In this document: positions 1 through 7,731 of the stretch, one piece after another | Layout of the letters: each line of letters starts with the position of its first letter | Numbering within the stretch: the stretch's first letter is position 1 | Assembly: GCF_031458325.1 (NCBI RefSeq) | Contig: NZ_JAVDYG010000001.1 | Location: 2,294,001-2,358,000 of the forward strand | Length of the DNA: 64,000 bases | From: Nocardioides marmoribigeumensis | GTDB lineage: Bacteria > Actinomycetota > Actinomycetes > Propionibacteriales > Nocardioidaceae | Direction: 5' to 3' | The notes under the pieces: generated by a model | Told to the model about the DNA's origin: nothing | Database searches by the model: none | Seen by the model: the letters and a program-made list of their open reading frames with translations, nothing else | Made by a program: the position numbers and the translations under genes

Positions 1-396
1 GTCCTGGCCCCCGAGGGCGACGGGGCCTCGCCGTCCGAGGAGTCGCTGACCGAGCTCGCCGACCGTGCCCGGGCCGCGGGGATCGCCAACGAGCTCCGGG
101 TCACCGGTCGTCCCGCCCACGAGCAGAGCCCGGCCGCCCTCGCGGTCGCCCGCATCGTGCGCGAGTGCCTGACCAACGCGGGACGGCACGCCCCCGGCCG
201 GCCCGTCGAGGTGCGGGTCGACTGGACCGACGGTCGCGTCGACGTCCGCGCGGTCAACCCGGTCGACGTACGCCGTCCGACGCTGCCGGGCCGGGGGCTC
301 ACCGGCATGCGCCACCGGGCCGAGCTGCTGGGCGGGACCTTCACCGCCGAGCGGGTCGACGGCTGCTTCGACGTGCGCGTGAGCATCCCGGCATGA
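1..396 (+). CDS. Sensor histidine kinase, NarL/DesK type, C-terminal part (5'-truncated by window edge)
   Basis: Reading frame 1 is open from the first base and ends at TGA 394-396. The visible ~131 residues are the end of a dimerisation region and a HATPase_c domain: the N-box is the RECLTNAGRHA motif (about residue 53-63) and the G-box is GRGLTGMRHRAELLGG near the end, the arrangement typical of NarL-type kinases. It would autophosphorylate on a histidine lying before the window and pass the phosphate to the regulator encoded next, whose ATG overlaps this stop (ATGA). Sensor domain and membrane segments are outside the window, so the signal is unknown. The family call is firm. Confidence 0.9.
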   Translation, partial: VLAPEGDGASPSEESLTELADRARAAGIANELRVTGRPAHEQSPAALAVARIVRECLTNAGRHAPGRPVEVRVDWTDGRVDVRAVNPVDVRRPTLPGRGLTGMRHRAELLGGTFTAERVDGCFDVRVSIPA

Positions 397-1034
397 CGCG
401 CGTGCTGGTGGTCGACGACCAGGACCTCGTGCGCCACGGGCTGCGGATGATCCTGGAGCTCGGTGGGGTCGAGGTGGTCGGCGAGGCCGCCGACGGTGCG
501 GCCGCGGTCGCCGCGGCGGAGGACCTGCGGCCCGACGTCGTGCTGATGGACCTGCGCATGCCGGTGATGGACGGTGTCGAGGCGACCCGGCGCATCGCCG
601 AGGCCGGGACCGCGACGGTGCTCGCCTTGACCACCTTCGACACCGACGAGCACGTCGCGGGGGCTCTCCGCGCGGGGGCGGCCGGCTTCCTGCTCAAGGA
701 CGTGACGGCCGACGGCCTGGTCGACGCCGTACGACGGGCCGCCGCCGGCGAGCGCGTGGTCGCCCCGCCCGTGCTCGACCGGCTGATGAGCCACTTCTCG
801 ACGAGCCCGCCGGTCGCGGAGCGCACCCCTCCGGGGTTCGAGGAGCTGAGCGAGCGGGAGCAGGAGATCCTCGCGATGATCGGCGCCGGCCGGTCCAACG
901 CCGAGATCGCCGCGGAGCTGGTGATCAGCATGGCGACGGTCAAGACCCACGTGCGGCACGTGTTCGCCAAGCTCGACCTGCGCGACCGGGCGCAGGCGGT
1001 GATCGTCGCCCGCGACGCGGGACTGGTCCGCTAG
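393..1034 (+). CDS. NarL/LuxR-family response regulator
   Basis: 213 residues. The N-terminal REC domain carries the acidic pair VVDDQD, the phosphoacceptor in VVLMDLRMP and the conserved lysine in FLLKD. The C-terminal LuxR-type HTH begins LSEREQEILAMIGAGRSNAEIA and contains the recognition helix around VKTHVRHVFAKLDLRDR. The ATG at 393 overlaps the kinase stop by four bases, so the pair is translationally coupled and almost certainly cognate. A longer in-frame start at 165 lies inside the kinase gene and is rejected. Targets cannot be read from the sequence. Confidence 0.95.
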   Translation: MTRVLVVDDQDLVRHGLRMILELGGVEVVGEAADGAAAVAAAEDLRPDVVLMDLRMPVMDGVEATRRIAEAGTATVLALTTFDTDEHVAGALRAGAAGFLLKDVTADGLVDAVRRAAAGERVVAPPVLDRLMSHFSTSPPVAERTPPGFEELSEREQEILAMIGAGRSNAEIAAELVISMATVKTHVRHVFAKLDLRDRAQAVIVARDAGLVR

Positions 1035-1078
1035 CCGGCCGCCTGGCCGCGCACCGGTCCCCGTGCCAGCATGCGCAC

Positions 1079-2212
1079 ATGCACATCGGGGGAACGGTCG
1101 CAGCCGGGTTCGAGCAGGTCCGGGACGTGTTCGAGGAGAACTTCCGCTCGCGCGGCGAGGTCGGTGCCGCCTTCGCGGTGCACCGCGGGAGCGAGCTGGT
1201 GGTGGACCTCTGGGGAGGCGTCGCCGACGACGACGGCCGGCCCTACGACGACCGCACGCTCCAGATGGTCGCCTCGGCCACCAAGGGTGCGATGGCGATC
1301 TGCGTGCTGCGGCTGGTGGAGGCGGGCCGGCTCGACCCGGACGCGCCGCTGGCCGAGCACTGGCCCGAGCTCGCGGTCAACGGCAAGGACCGCGTCACGG
1401 TCACCGAGTCGCTCGGCCACCGCGCCGGCGTGCCGGTCCTCGACGAGCCGCTCACGCTCGACATGGTCAGCGCGTGGGACCCCGCGGCGCAGGCCCTGGC
1501 CGAGCAGGTCCCGGTGTGGGAGCCCGGCACCCGCCACGGCTACCACGCCCTCACCCACGCCTGGCTCGTCGGCGAGCTGGTGCGTCGCGTCGACGGGCGG
1601 ATGCCCGGCGCGTTCTTCGCCGAGGAGGTCGGCGGACCGCTCGGGCTCGACCTCCACGTGGGCCTGCCCAGCAGCGAGCACGGTCGGGTCGCGCCGCTGC
1701 GCCCGGCTCCGTCGCCGGACGGGCCCGACGAGTTCACCGCCCGCATGCTCGACCCGACCTCGCTGGCCTTCCGGGCGTTCTTCGTGTCCTCCGGGCTGTT
1801 CTCCTGGGTCAACGACCCCCAGCTGTGGCGCGCCGAGCTCCCGTCGGCCAACGGCATGGGGACCGCCCGCGCGCTCTCCCGGATGTACGCCGCGTGCCTG
1901 GGCGAGGTGGACGGCCTCCGCCTGCTGTCCGAGGAGACCGTCACCCGGGGCGCCCGTGAGGTGTCCGGAGGCGTCGACGAGGTGACCGGCTACGAGACCC
2001 GCTACGGAATGGGCTTCCAGCTGCCGTTCCCGTTCCGGCCGATGGCGGGGGAGGGCTGCTTCGGCCACTACGGCCTGGGCGGCTCGACCGGCTTCGCCGA
2101 CCCGCGCCGCGGCCTGTCCTTCGGCTACGCCGTCAACCAGATGGGTCCCGCCACCCCGGCCGACGCCCGGTCCGTCGCGCTGGTCGACGCGGTCGTGGCC
2201 TGCGCGGGCTGA
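1079..2212 (+). CDS. Serine hydrolase, beta-lactamase class C/EstB-like
   Basis: 377 residues without an obvious signal peptide, so probably cytoplasmic. The nucleophile motif S-x-x-K is visible as SATK at about residues 66-69, followed by the family-typical GHRAGVP stretch (about 113-119) and a YHALTH segment (about 155-160) that supplies the second catalytic tyrosine region. The C-terminal FGHYGLGGSTGFADP supplies the HxG/KTG-equivalent. Family members are esterases, D-aminopeptidases or penicillin-binding-like enzymes, and most are not resistance enzymes, so the substrate is unknown. It lies 44 bp after the response regulator on the same strand and could be co-transcribed. Confidence 0.85.
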   Translation: MHIGGTVAAGFEQVRDVFEENFRSRGEVGAAFAVHRGSELVVDLWGGVADDDGRPYDDRTLQMVASATKGAMAICVLRLVEAGRLDPDAPLAEHWPELAVNGKDRVTVTESLGHRAGVPVLDEPLTLDMVSAWDPAAQALAEQVPVWEPGTRHGYHALTHAWLVGELVRRVDGRMPGAFFAEEVGGPLGLDLHVGLPSSEHGRVAPLRPAPSPDGPDEFTARMLDPTSLAFRAFFVSSGLFSWVNDPQLWRAELPSANGMGTARALSRMYAACLGEVDGLRLLSEETVTRGAREVSGGVDEVTGYETRYGMGFQLPFPFRPMAGEGCFGHYGLGGSTGFADPRRGLSFGYAVNQMGPATPADARSVALVDAVVACAG

Positions 2213-2222
2213 GCGCGGGCTC

Positions 2223-3044
2223 CTATCCGGACTTCTTCGCCGCCTTCTCGGCGGGTGCCTTCTTGGCGGCCTTCTTGGTGGCCTTCTTCGCGGGTGCCTT
2301 CTGTGCCGGGGCGTCGTTGGGGCGTCGTCCCTTGAGGCGGACCCACAGCTGGCTGTGGCCGCTGGACGACGTGACCGACTTGGTCTCCACGAAGTGCTGG
2401 GCGCGGAGCAGGTCGCTGAGCCGTGACGCGCCATAGCTGCGGGCGTCGAAGGAGGGGTCGATGCGGCTCAGGTGCTGGCCGACGGTGCCGGCGGCGGCCC
2501 ACCCCTCGTCGTCGGTGGGCACCTTGTTGAGCGCCCGGGTCAGCAGGCTGTGCAGCGACTTGGGCTCGTCGGACGGAGTGACCTCCTCGGTCGGCTCGGT
2601 CGAGGAGGAGGAGCCCAGGACCTCGATGAACACGAACTTCTCGCACGCCTCGACGAACGCCTTGGGCGTCTGGCGCTGCCCGACCCCGATCACCCGCTTG
2701 CCCGACTCCCGCAGCCGCGTCGCGAGCGGGGTGAAGTCGCTGTCGCTGGACACGATCGCGAAGCCCTCCACGTTGCGGCCGTAGAGCAGGTCCATCGCGT
2801 CGATGATGAGCGCCGAGTCGGTGGCGTTCTTGCCGACGGTGTAGGCGAACTGCTGCTGCGGCGAGATGGCGTTGCCCAGCAGCACCTCGCGCCACCCGCC
2901 GAGCCGTGGGTTGGTCCAGTCGCCGTAGGCGCGCTTCACCGTGATGGTGCCGTAGCCGGCGAGCTCCTCGAACAGCTCCTTGACCACCCGTGACGGGGTG
3001 TTGTCGGCGTCGATCAGCACGGCCAGGCGTTTGTCGTCGGTCAT
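2223..3044 (-). CDS. NYN-domain protein with OST-HTH (LOTUS) domain and lysine-rich tail
   Basis: 273 residues from the ATG at 3044. The N-terminal ~150 residues form a NYN (PIN-like nuclease) domain: LIDADN near residue 9, SALIIDAMDLL, and AIVSSDSDFTPL, whose aspartates would bind metal. Residues about 185-250 fit an OST-HTH/LOTUS fold, a putative RNA-binding module. The tail is a low-complexity run of Lys/Ala/Pro repeats (about 252-273) resembling histone-like tails. Such proteins are expected to be RNA-directed, but the bacterial members are poorly characterised. No Shine-Dalgarno is seen, so a leaderless or read-through transcript from the operon 28 bp upstream is possible. An upstream GTG/ATG extension is not convincing. 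Confidence 0.85.
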   Translation of the reverse strand: MTDDKRLAVLIDADNTPSRVVKELFEELAGYGTITVKRAYGDWTNPRLGGWREVLLGNAISPQQQFAYTVGKNATDSALIIDAMDLLYGRNVEGFAIVSSDSDFTPLATRLRESGKRVIGVGQRQTPKAFVEACEKFVFIEVLGSSSSTEPTEEVTPSDEPKSLHSLLTRALNKVPTDDEGWAAAGTVGQHLSRIDPSFDARSYGASRLSDLLRAQHFVETKSVTSSSGHSQLWVRLKGRRPNDAPAQKAPAKKATKKAAKKAPAEKAAKKSG

Positions 3045-3072
3045 GGAGGCATTGTGCTCGAGGGCCCGCGTC

Positions 3073-4185
3073 TCAACCCGTCCGGTCGAGGAGGTCGAGG
3101 CTGTGGCGCGCCAGCGCGGCCCGGGCACGGGTCACCTCGAGCGACATCCCGGGGTCGGGGAGCGAGGACGCGCCGGCGAAGAGGAACAGCTGCAGCGCGT
3201 GCGCCCGGCGTACGACGGCCAGGTCCACCTGCGCGCCTTCCGCGGCGAGGCCGCGGGTGTACGCCGCGACGCAGCGCTCGTCGAGCTCGTCGAGCGGGAG
3301 GGCCGGCACCCGGCCGAGCTGGACGTCGCCGCCGACGAGCTGGCCCAGGTCGAAGCCGACGGGCTTGGGCATCCAGAACCCGAAGTCGACAAGCACCACG
3401 CCGCCCGGCTCGCGACCGGGCAGCAGGTTGCCGGGGCTGGCGTCGCCGTGGGAGACGAACCAGGGCAGGGCGTCGAGCTCCTCGGCGTACGACGCCGCGG
3501 CCGCGCACGCGATGCGGAGCCGGTCGCGGAGGTGGTCGCCGAAGGCCTCGGCCACGACGGGCGACTCCCACGTCGTGTCGTCGGCGACGGCGGGGAGCAC
3601 CTGGGCCGCCAGGCGTCCGCGCACGTAGTCGGCCGTCCTCCAGGGGAAGTCGGCGACCTCGCCCCGCTCGTCGAGCGCCGCGCAGCCCGAGAGCCGTCCG
3701 AGCAGGTGGGCGACCCGCTCGAAGCGGTCCGGGTCCCAGGGCGGCTCCTCGTGCGCGACCGCCTCCAGCCAGACCACGACCTGGTCCTCGGGGAGCCAGA
3801 AGACCCCCAGCGACCTCGGCATGGAGAGGTCGTCGGGAAGGTGCCCGGCGAGGCCGGACTCGTAGACCGCCGCCTCGATGCGCCAGGGGTAGGACGCGGC
3901 GGCCGTCTCCCGGAGGTGGTCGGGCACGAGCTGGAAGAACGGCGAGTGGTGCCAGGCCTGCACGTGCTTGACGAACAGGCGGAAGGGCTTCTCGCCCCCC
4001 GGGGTCCGGGCGGTCCCCGACACCCAGGACCGGGCGACGGTCGTGATCGACGCGACGTCGTAGCGGACCGGCTCCACCGTGACGTCGACGAGCTCTGCGT
4101 GTGGTTGGCCGAGCAGCTCGGCGACCATGCGGGCGAGCTCGTCGTCCGCCACGTCAGCGACGCCCAGCAACGAGCGGTCGCCCAT
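3073..4185 (-). CDS. APH/choline-kinase-like phosphotransferase
   Basis: 370 residues. The catalytic loop is seen as SHGDASPGNLL and the metal-binding motif as VDFGF, in the order expected for the aminoglycoside phosphotransferase/choline kinase fold. The ATG at 4185 is preceded by a strong GGAGGAGG-type ribosome binding site. Its first 32 bp overlap the end of the glutamine amidotransferase gene, so it is the last gene of the five-gene thiol-like operon. The substrate is unknown; given its neighbours a small metabolite is more likely than an antibiotic. The name should not be read as a resistance call. Confidence 0.85.
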   Translation of the reverse strand: MGDRSLLGVADVADDELARMVAELLGQPHAELVDVTVEPVRYDVASITTVARSWVSGTARTPGGEKPFRLFVKHVQAWHHSPFFQLVPDHLRETAAASYPWRIEAAVYESGLAGHLPDDLSMPRSLGVFWLPEDQVVVWLEAVAHEEPPWDPDRFERVAHLLGRLSGCAALDERGEVADFPWRTADYVRGRLAAQVLPAVADDTTWESPVVAEAFGDHLRDRLRIACAAAASYAEELDALPWFVSHGDASPGNLLPGREPGGVVLVDFGFWMPKPVGFDLGQLVGGDVQLGRVPALPLDELDERCVAAYTRGLAAEGAQVDLAVVRRAHALQLFLFAGASSLPDPGMSLEVTRARAALARHSLDLLDRTG

Positions 4186-4840
4186 CGCGCCTCCTCCCGC
4201 GTGCTGCTGCCCCCGAGACCAGCCATCCGAAGATCGCAGGCCCGGTGCCGTCGCGGAAGGGCTGGCGGACGAGCTCGGGGTGCCACTGGACGCCCAGGAC
4301 GGGCCAGGACGGGTCGGTCGGCTCGAGGGCCTCCACCGTGTCGTCGCCGGTCCACGCCGTCGCGTGCCAGCACGGACCGGGCTCGTCGACCGCCTGCTGG
4401 TGCAGGGCGGAGGTCCGCACCGGGGCACCGAGCAGCCGGCGCACGAGCGAGCCCGGAGCCGTCCGGACCCGGTGCCCCTCCTCGGGGAGGAGGTGGCCCG
4501 GCACGCCCCGCAGGGTCCCGCCGTGCGCGACCGCGAGGACCTGCAGGCCCCGGCACACCCCGAGCGTGGGCAGGTCGGCCCCGACGACCGCTCGTGCGAC
4601 GTGGAGCTCCGCCCGGTCGCGGGCGGGGTCGGCACCGACGTCGGCGCCGCCGGTCAGCACGACCGCGTCCACGATCCCCAGCAGGGCGAGGGCGTCCTCC
4701 AGCGGGAGCAGGACGGGGAGCCCTCCCGCCGCACGCACGGCCTCGGCGTACGACGTCGGGGCGCCGCTCACCGGCAGCGTCCCGAACGGCCGGGGCACCT
4801 CGTGGTGGTAGCCGACGATCCCGACGACGGGCCGGGTCAC
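4154..4840 (-). CDS. Class I glutamine amidotransferase / gamma-glutamyl hydrolase-like (peptidase C26)
   Basis: 228 residues. The nucleophile elbow is LGVCRGLQ and the catalytic dyad region is VQWHPEL near the C-terminus, as in PuuD-type gamma-glutamyl-GABA hydrolases. The N-terminal VVGIVGYHH and LTGGADVG segments also fit that family. The GTG at 4840 overlaps the MAPEG gene stop (GTGA). In an operon with two gamma-glutamyl peptide ligases, an enzyme that hydrolyses gamma-glutamyl bonds could recycle or degrade the thiol or its conjugates. This is inference from context; a PuuD role in polyamine breakdown is the alternative, but no other puu gene is near. Confidence 0.85.
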   Translation of the reverse strand: MTRPVVGIVGYHHEVPRPFGTLPVSGAPTSYAEAVRAAGGLPVLLPLEDALALLGIVDAVVLTGGADVGADPARDRAELHVARAVVGADLPTLGVCRGLQVLAVAHGGTLRGVPGHLLPEEGHRVRTAPGSLVRRLLGAPVRTSALHQQAVDEPGPCWHATAWTGDDTVEALEPTDPSWPVLGVQWHPELVRQPFRDGTGPAIFGWLVSGAAARGRRRDGRPLVAGRR

Positions 4841-5232
4841 AGGACCGCGAGGGCCGTGACGCCGAGGGCGATGCCGGAGGCGTAGGTGAACATCGCGCCC
4901 GCGTCGCGCAGGGGACCGTGGCTGGCCAGCGTCGTGGAGGTGAGCATGCCGATGGCGTGCAGGTAGCGCGAGGCGGTGGCGACGATCGCCAGCGCGTCGA
5001 GCCACCACCCGCCGGTCAGGCTCGAGCAGACGACGAGGAGGACCAGGAGCGTCGGGACGTACTCCGCGGCGTTGCCGTGCGCCCGCTGGGCGATGAGCAG
5101 GCGGTCCGACGGGTCGGTGGGCATCTGGGGGCCGGCCTCGCCCCGCATCGCGCGGTGTCGCGTGACGTTGGCGCCCAGCCCGAACAGGAGGATGCCCATG
5201 AGGGCGGAGCAGACGATGACGGTGGTGCTCAT
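4837..5232 (-). CDS. MAPEG-family integral membrane protein
   Basis: 131 residues with four predicted hydrophobic helices (about 3-20, 55-75, 77-97 and 110-130). The central RLLIAQRAHGNAAEYVPTLLVLL segment is the conserved core of the MAPEG family (membrane-associated proteins in eicosanoid and glutathione metabolism), where it helps bind glutathione. The family's enzymatic members are glutathione transferases or peroxidases. The ATG at 5232 overlaps the stop of the GshB-like gene (ATGA), and its own stop overlaps the next start. Its placement directly behind two glutathione-type biosynthetic genes is the best hint that it uses the product of the operon. Confidence 0.85.
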   Translation of the reverse strand: MSTTVIVCSALMGILLFGLGANVTRHRAMRGEAGPQMPTDPSDRLLIAQRAHGNAAEYVPTLLVLLVVCSSLTGGWWLDALAIVATASRYLHAIGMLTSTTLASHGPLRDAGAMFTYASGIALGVTALAVL

Positions 5233-6224
5233 GCTGGGACTCTTTCTTCTCGGTGTGACAATAAGTCGGTCGCGGCGACGCCGAGCAGGCGGCGCATGAC
5301 GTCATCACTGAGGTCGGTCCCGAGGAGGGCATCGGCCTTGGCCATGCCGCCGGGACAGGTGACGTTGACCTCGATCAGCAGCCCGCCAATCACGTCGACC
5401 CCGGCGAGGGCGATGCGGTGTCGCGACAGCAGCGGTGCCAGGGCGCTCACGATCGCGCGGTCGGCGGCGTCCACGTCGGCGCGGGCCACAGGGGCACCGA
5501 TGCGGAAGTCGGTCGCACCGGGTCGGCGGGTGACGGCGTCGACGACCTCGCCGTCCAGGAGGAACAGCCGCTTGTTGCCCGCAGCCACGTCGGCGAGGTA
5601 GGGCTGCACGATGACCTGCTGCCGGCCGCCCGCGGTCGCGGACTCGGCCAGCGCCTGGCACGAGGCGTCGTCCCGCAGCAGCCAGACGCCGTGCCCGGCG
5701 AAGCCGTCGAACGGCTTGACCACCGCGGTGCCCACGACCGACACGAACCGGCGTACGACGGCCGGGTCGGCGGTGACCACTGTCTCGGGCGACAGCCCGG
5801 GCAGACGCAGCGCGATCGCCTTCTCGTGCAGGGACCTGACGCCCTCGGGGTGGTTGACCACCCGCGTGCCGGCCAGCTCGACCAGGTCGAGGAGGTACGT
5901 CGTGCGGAGGTAGCGGCCGTCGACCGGCGGGTCGATCCGCAGCATCACCAGCTCGGTCTCGGCGGCGACGTCGATCGTGCGAGCGGCGCCGAGGTGGTGC
6001 CAGGGCTCCGGGACGAGCCAGCGGTGGTCGCCGCCCCGCGTGCGAGGGGCGAGCCCGAGCCGGGCGGCACGAGCCGTCACGCGCCCGGAGTGCACCGAGA
6101 GGTCCTCGGGGGTGCAGACCCACACCTCACGGCCGAGGTCGAGGGCCCCCGCCGCGAGCCCGACGGTGGCGTCGACCTGTGGGTCGAGGCCGCCGATCGG
6201 ATCGATGACCATGAGGACGCTCAC
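5229..6224 (-). CDS. gshB: GshB-like ATP-grasp ligase (glutathione synthetase family)
   Basis: 331 residues, close to the ~315 of proteobacterial GshB. The N-terminal GSH-S domain shows MVIDPIGGLDPQVDAT and the DLSVHSGRVTARA segment. The ATP-grasp region shows MLRIDPPVDGRYLRTTYLLD, VVNHPEGVRSLHEK, VVKPFDGFAGHGVW, the NKRLFLLDGEVV strand and the metal-binding IEVNVTCPGG near the C-terminus. The expected reaction is gamma-Glu-Cys + Gly + ATP to glutathione. The GTG start at 6224 has a good GGAGGAGGT ribosome binding site and overlaps the preceding ligase stop (GTGA). Actinobacteria normally make mycothiol, so the enzyme may make glutathione acquired by transfer, or join a different amino acid. 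Confidence 0.85.
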   Translation of the reverse strand: MSVLMVIDPIGGLDPQVDATVGLAAGALDLGREVWVCTPEDLSVHSGRVTARAARLGLAPRTRGGDHRWLVPEPWHHLGAARTIDVAAETELVMLRIDPPVDGRYLRTTYLLDLVELAGTRVVNHPEGVRSLHEKAIALRLPGLSPETVVTADPAVVRRFVSVVGTAVVKPFDGFAGHGVWLLRDDASCQALAESATAGGRQQVIVQPYLADVAAGNKRLFLLDGEVVDAVTRRPGATDFRIGAPVARADVDAADRAIVSALAPLLSRHRIALAGVDVIGGLLIEVNVTCPGGMAKADALLGTDLSDDVMRRLLGVAATDLLSHREERVPA

Positions 6225-7168
6225 GCCGCCACCTCCTCCGCGGCCGCCCCGAGCAGCTCGAGCCCGCGTGCGAGGCACAGCCGGCGGTCCGCGGCGGCGC
6301 GCCAGTGGTCGGCGAGACGGGGGCGTTCCCCGCGCAGGCCGTCGAGGGCCGAGCGACGCCGCTGGTCGTCGTACAGCAGGGCGGCGAGGCCGGCGACCAG
6401 GGGCTCGACCTGCTCGGCGGGCCGGGCGTCGGGGAAGCGCACCTCGAGGTAGCCGCGCCGCGGCCGCACCGGCGGGAAGAGCGTGGTGAGGTGCTCGGCC
6501 GCGCCGCCGTCGACGAAGACGTGCGCACCGGCCGCGAAGTCGGCGTACGCCCTCACCGGGTCGTCGCCGTGGAGGAGGCGGTCGTCGAAGGCGGTGCGGC
6601 CGGGGTCGACCTCGAGCCAGGTGGCCAGCCGTCCGCTCCGGCACACCGCGGCGGCGAGGAACGGGCCCGCGAGGAGGAGGAGCTCCCACTGCTCGAGCCC
6701 TGCTCGGCCGGGCCACCAGTCCAGGCAGACCTGCGTCGAGGCGGTCGATCGCATCATGCGCCGGCCGGCCGGGCCGATCGAGTCGAAGTGGCGCTCCATC
6801 GCGTCGTAGCGGGGGCTGTGCAGGTGGCGTCGCGAGGCCAGGTGCCACTCCGGCGCCGCGACCAGCGCGATGCCGTGCTCCGCGAGGTCGGCGGCGATGG
6901 CGCGGGTGGCGCCGAGCAGGTCGAGCCGCATGGCGGTCGGGCCCGGCGCCGGCCGCAGGGACAGCTCGACCTGGCCGCCGGGCTCGAAGGAGACCAGGTC
7001 GGCGTACGGCCTGCCGGCGACGACGGGCCGCACGCGGTCCGGGGCCACGGTGCCCCCGCGGAGGAGGTCGACCGCCAGGTGCTCCTGCTCGACGGCGACC
7101 CGCGTGGTCCGCGAGGACCTGGCGGCGAAGATCGCCCCGACCAGCGAGCGGATCTCGGTGCGGTCCAT
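6221..7168 (-). CDS. Glutamate-cysteine ligase family 2 protein (EgtA/GshA-like)
   Basis: 315 residues from the ATG at 7168, which follows an AGGGAGGG ribosome binding site. Family hallmarks are RVAVEQEHLAVD (about 28-39), VSFEPGGQVELSLRP (glutamate/metal site), a RYDAMERHFDSIGPAGRRMMRSTASTQVCLD-type core split over about residues 125-155, and WLEVDPGRT. This is the EgtA-type architecture, but the protein is roughly 100 residues shorter than the ~430 I recall for mycobacterial EgtA. Expected product: gamma-glutamylcysteine. It is the first gene of the operon and is divergent from marR across a short AT-rich promoter. Without egtB-E nearby, and with gshB adjacent, glutathione-type rather than ergothioneine synthesis is favoured. 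Confidence 0.85.
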   Translation of the reverse strand: MDRTEIRSLVGAIFAARSSRTTRVAVEQEHLAVDLLRGGTVAPDRVRPVVAGRPYADLVSFEPGGQVELSLRPAPGPTAMRLDLLGATRAIAADLAEHGIALVAAPEWHLASRRHLHSPRYDAMERHFDSIGPAGRRMMRSTASTQVCLDWWPGRAGLEQWELLLLAGPFLAAAVCRSGRLATWLEVDPGRTAFDDRLLHGDDPVRAYADFAAGAHVFVDGGAAEHLTTLFPPVRPRRGYLEVRFPDARPAEQVEPLVAGLAALLYDDQRRRSALDGLRGERPRLADHWRAAADRRLCLARGLELLGAAAEEVAA

Positions 7169-7185
7169 GATCCCTCCCTGATAAT

Positions 7186-7222
7186 GTAAGGCTCCCTGTC
7201 GATTATTGGAAGGTAACCTTAC
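7186..7222. promoter_or_regulatory. Divergent promoter/operator between the thiol operon and marR
   Basis: A 56-bp spacer, strikingly AT-richer than its surroundings, separates the two divergent starts. It holds GTAAGG at 7186-7191 mirrored by CCTTAC at 7217-7222, and inside the latter an odd-centred palindrome AAGGTAACCTT at 7210-7220. The palindrome sits directly against the marR start, where binding of MarR would block its own translation start region and the leftward promoter. A possible leftward -10 (TACATT/CATTAT on the minus strand) lies at about 7180-7187. Assignment to MarR is inference from position. Confidence 0.55.
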
Positions 7223-7224
7223 GA

Positions 7225-7731
7225 ATGTCAAGGGCGTCCGCACCACCGGGTTTCGTGCCGTTCATCGCCCTGGCCGACAAGGCGGCGCGGGCGCTGCGCA
7301 ACGACATGCTCGACCACGCCCTGCGGGCCGGCTTCGACCTCCAGCCCTCGCACAACGCGGTCTTCGCGACGCTGCCGCCCGAGGGCGCCCGGTCCGCGGA
7401 CATGGCCACCCGAGCGGGCGTCACCCGCCAGTCGATGGGCGAGTCGATCCGCGACATGGTGAGCCGCGGGATGCTGGAGATGGTGCCCGACCCGACCGAC
7501 GGGCGCGCCAAGATCGTGCGCTACACGGACTTCGGCCGCGAGGTCGCCGAGGTGGGGTTCCAGCACCTCCTCGACCTGGACGAGCGCTTCCGCGAGGAGC
7601 TCGGCGACGAGGACTTCGAGACCGCGTGCCGGGTGCTCGCGCGGGTGCGCGAGATGCTCGAGGGCGGCACGGAGGAGTGGGTGCCGGCCTCCGTCGACCC
7701 GGCCGCGCATGCTGAGGTGGGCAGACGATGA
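7225..7731 (+). CDS. MarR-family transcriptional regulator
   Basis: 168 residues. A winged helix is visible: the recognition helix region is DMATRAGVTRQSMGESIRDMVSRG and the wing is the MLEMVPDPTDGRAKIVRYT segment with the DxR/GRAK signature typical of MarR. The C-terminal helices would form the dimer interface. It is transcribed divergently from the glutamate-cysteine ligase operon and overlaps the downstream yihY start (ATGA). The arrangement suggests an autoregulated repressor relieved by a ligand, perhaps an electrophile or the thiol conjugate. The ligand is not evident. Confidence 0.9.
   Translation: MSRASAPPGFVPFIALADKAARALRNDMLDHALRAGFDLQPSHNAVFATLPPEGARSADMATRAGVTRQSMGESIRDMVSRGMLEMVPDPTDGRAKIVRYTDFGREVAEVGFQHLLDLDERFREELGDEDFETACRVLARVREMLEGGTEEWVPASVDPAAHAEVGRR

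Noticed and set aside
1079-2212. Beta-lactam resistance gene
   Set aside because: No signal peptide, and the sequence fits EstB-like hydrolases rather than secreted class C beta-lactamases.
3073-4185. Aminoglycoside resistance gene
   Set aside because: The kinase fold is shared with many metabolite kinases, and the operon context is thiol or gamma-glutamyl metabolism.
2980-5601. Long plus-strand frame (873 residues) over the kinase, amidotransferase and MAPEG genes
   Set aside because: Antisense to genes with clear catalytic motifs; the translated sequence is Arg/Pro/Gly-rich without domains.
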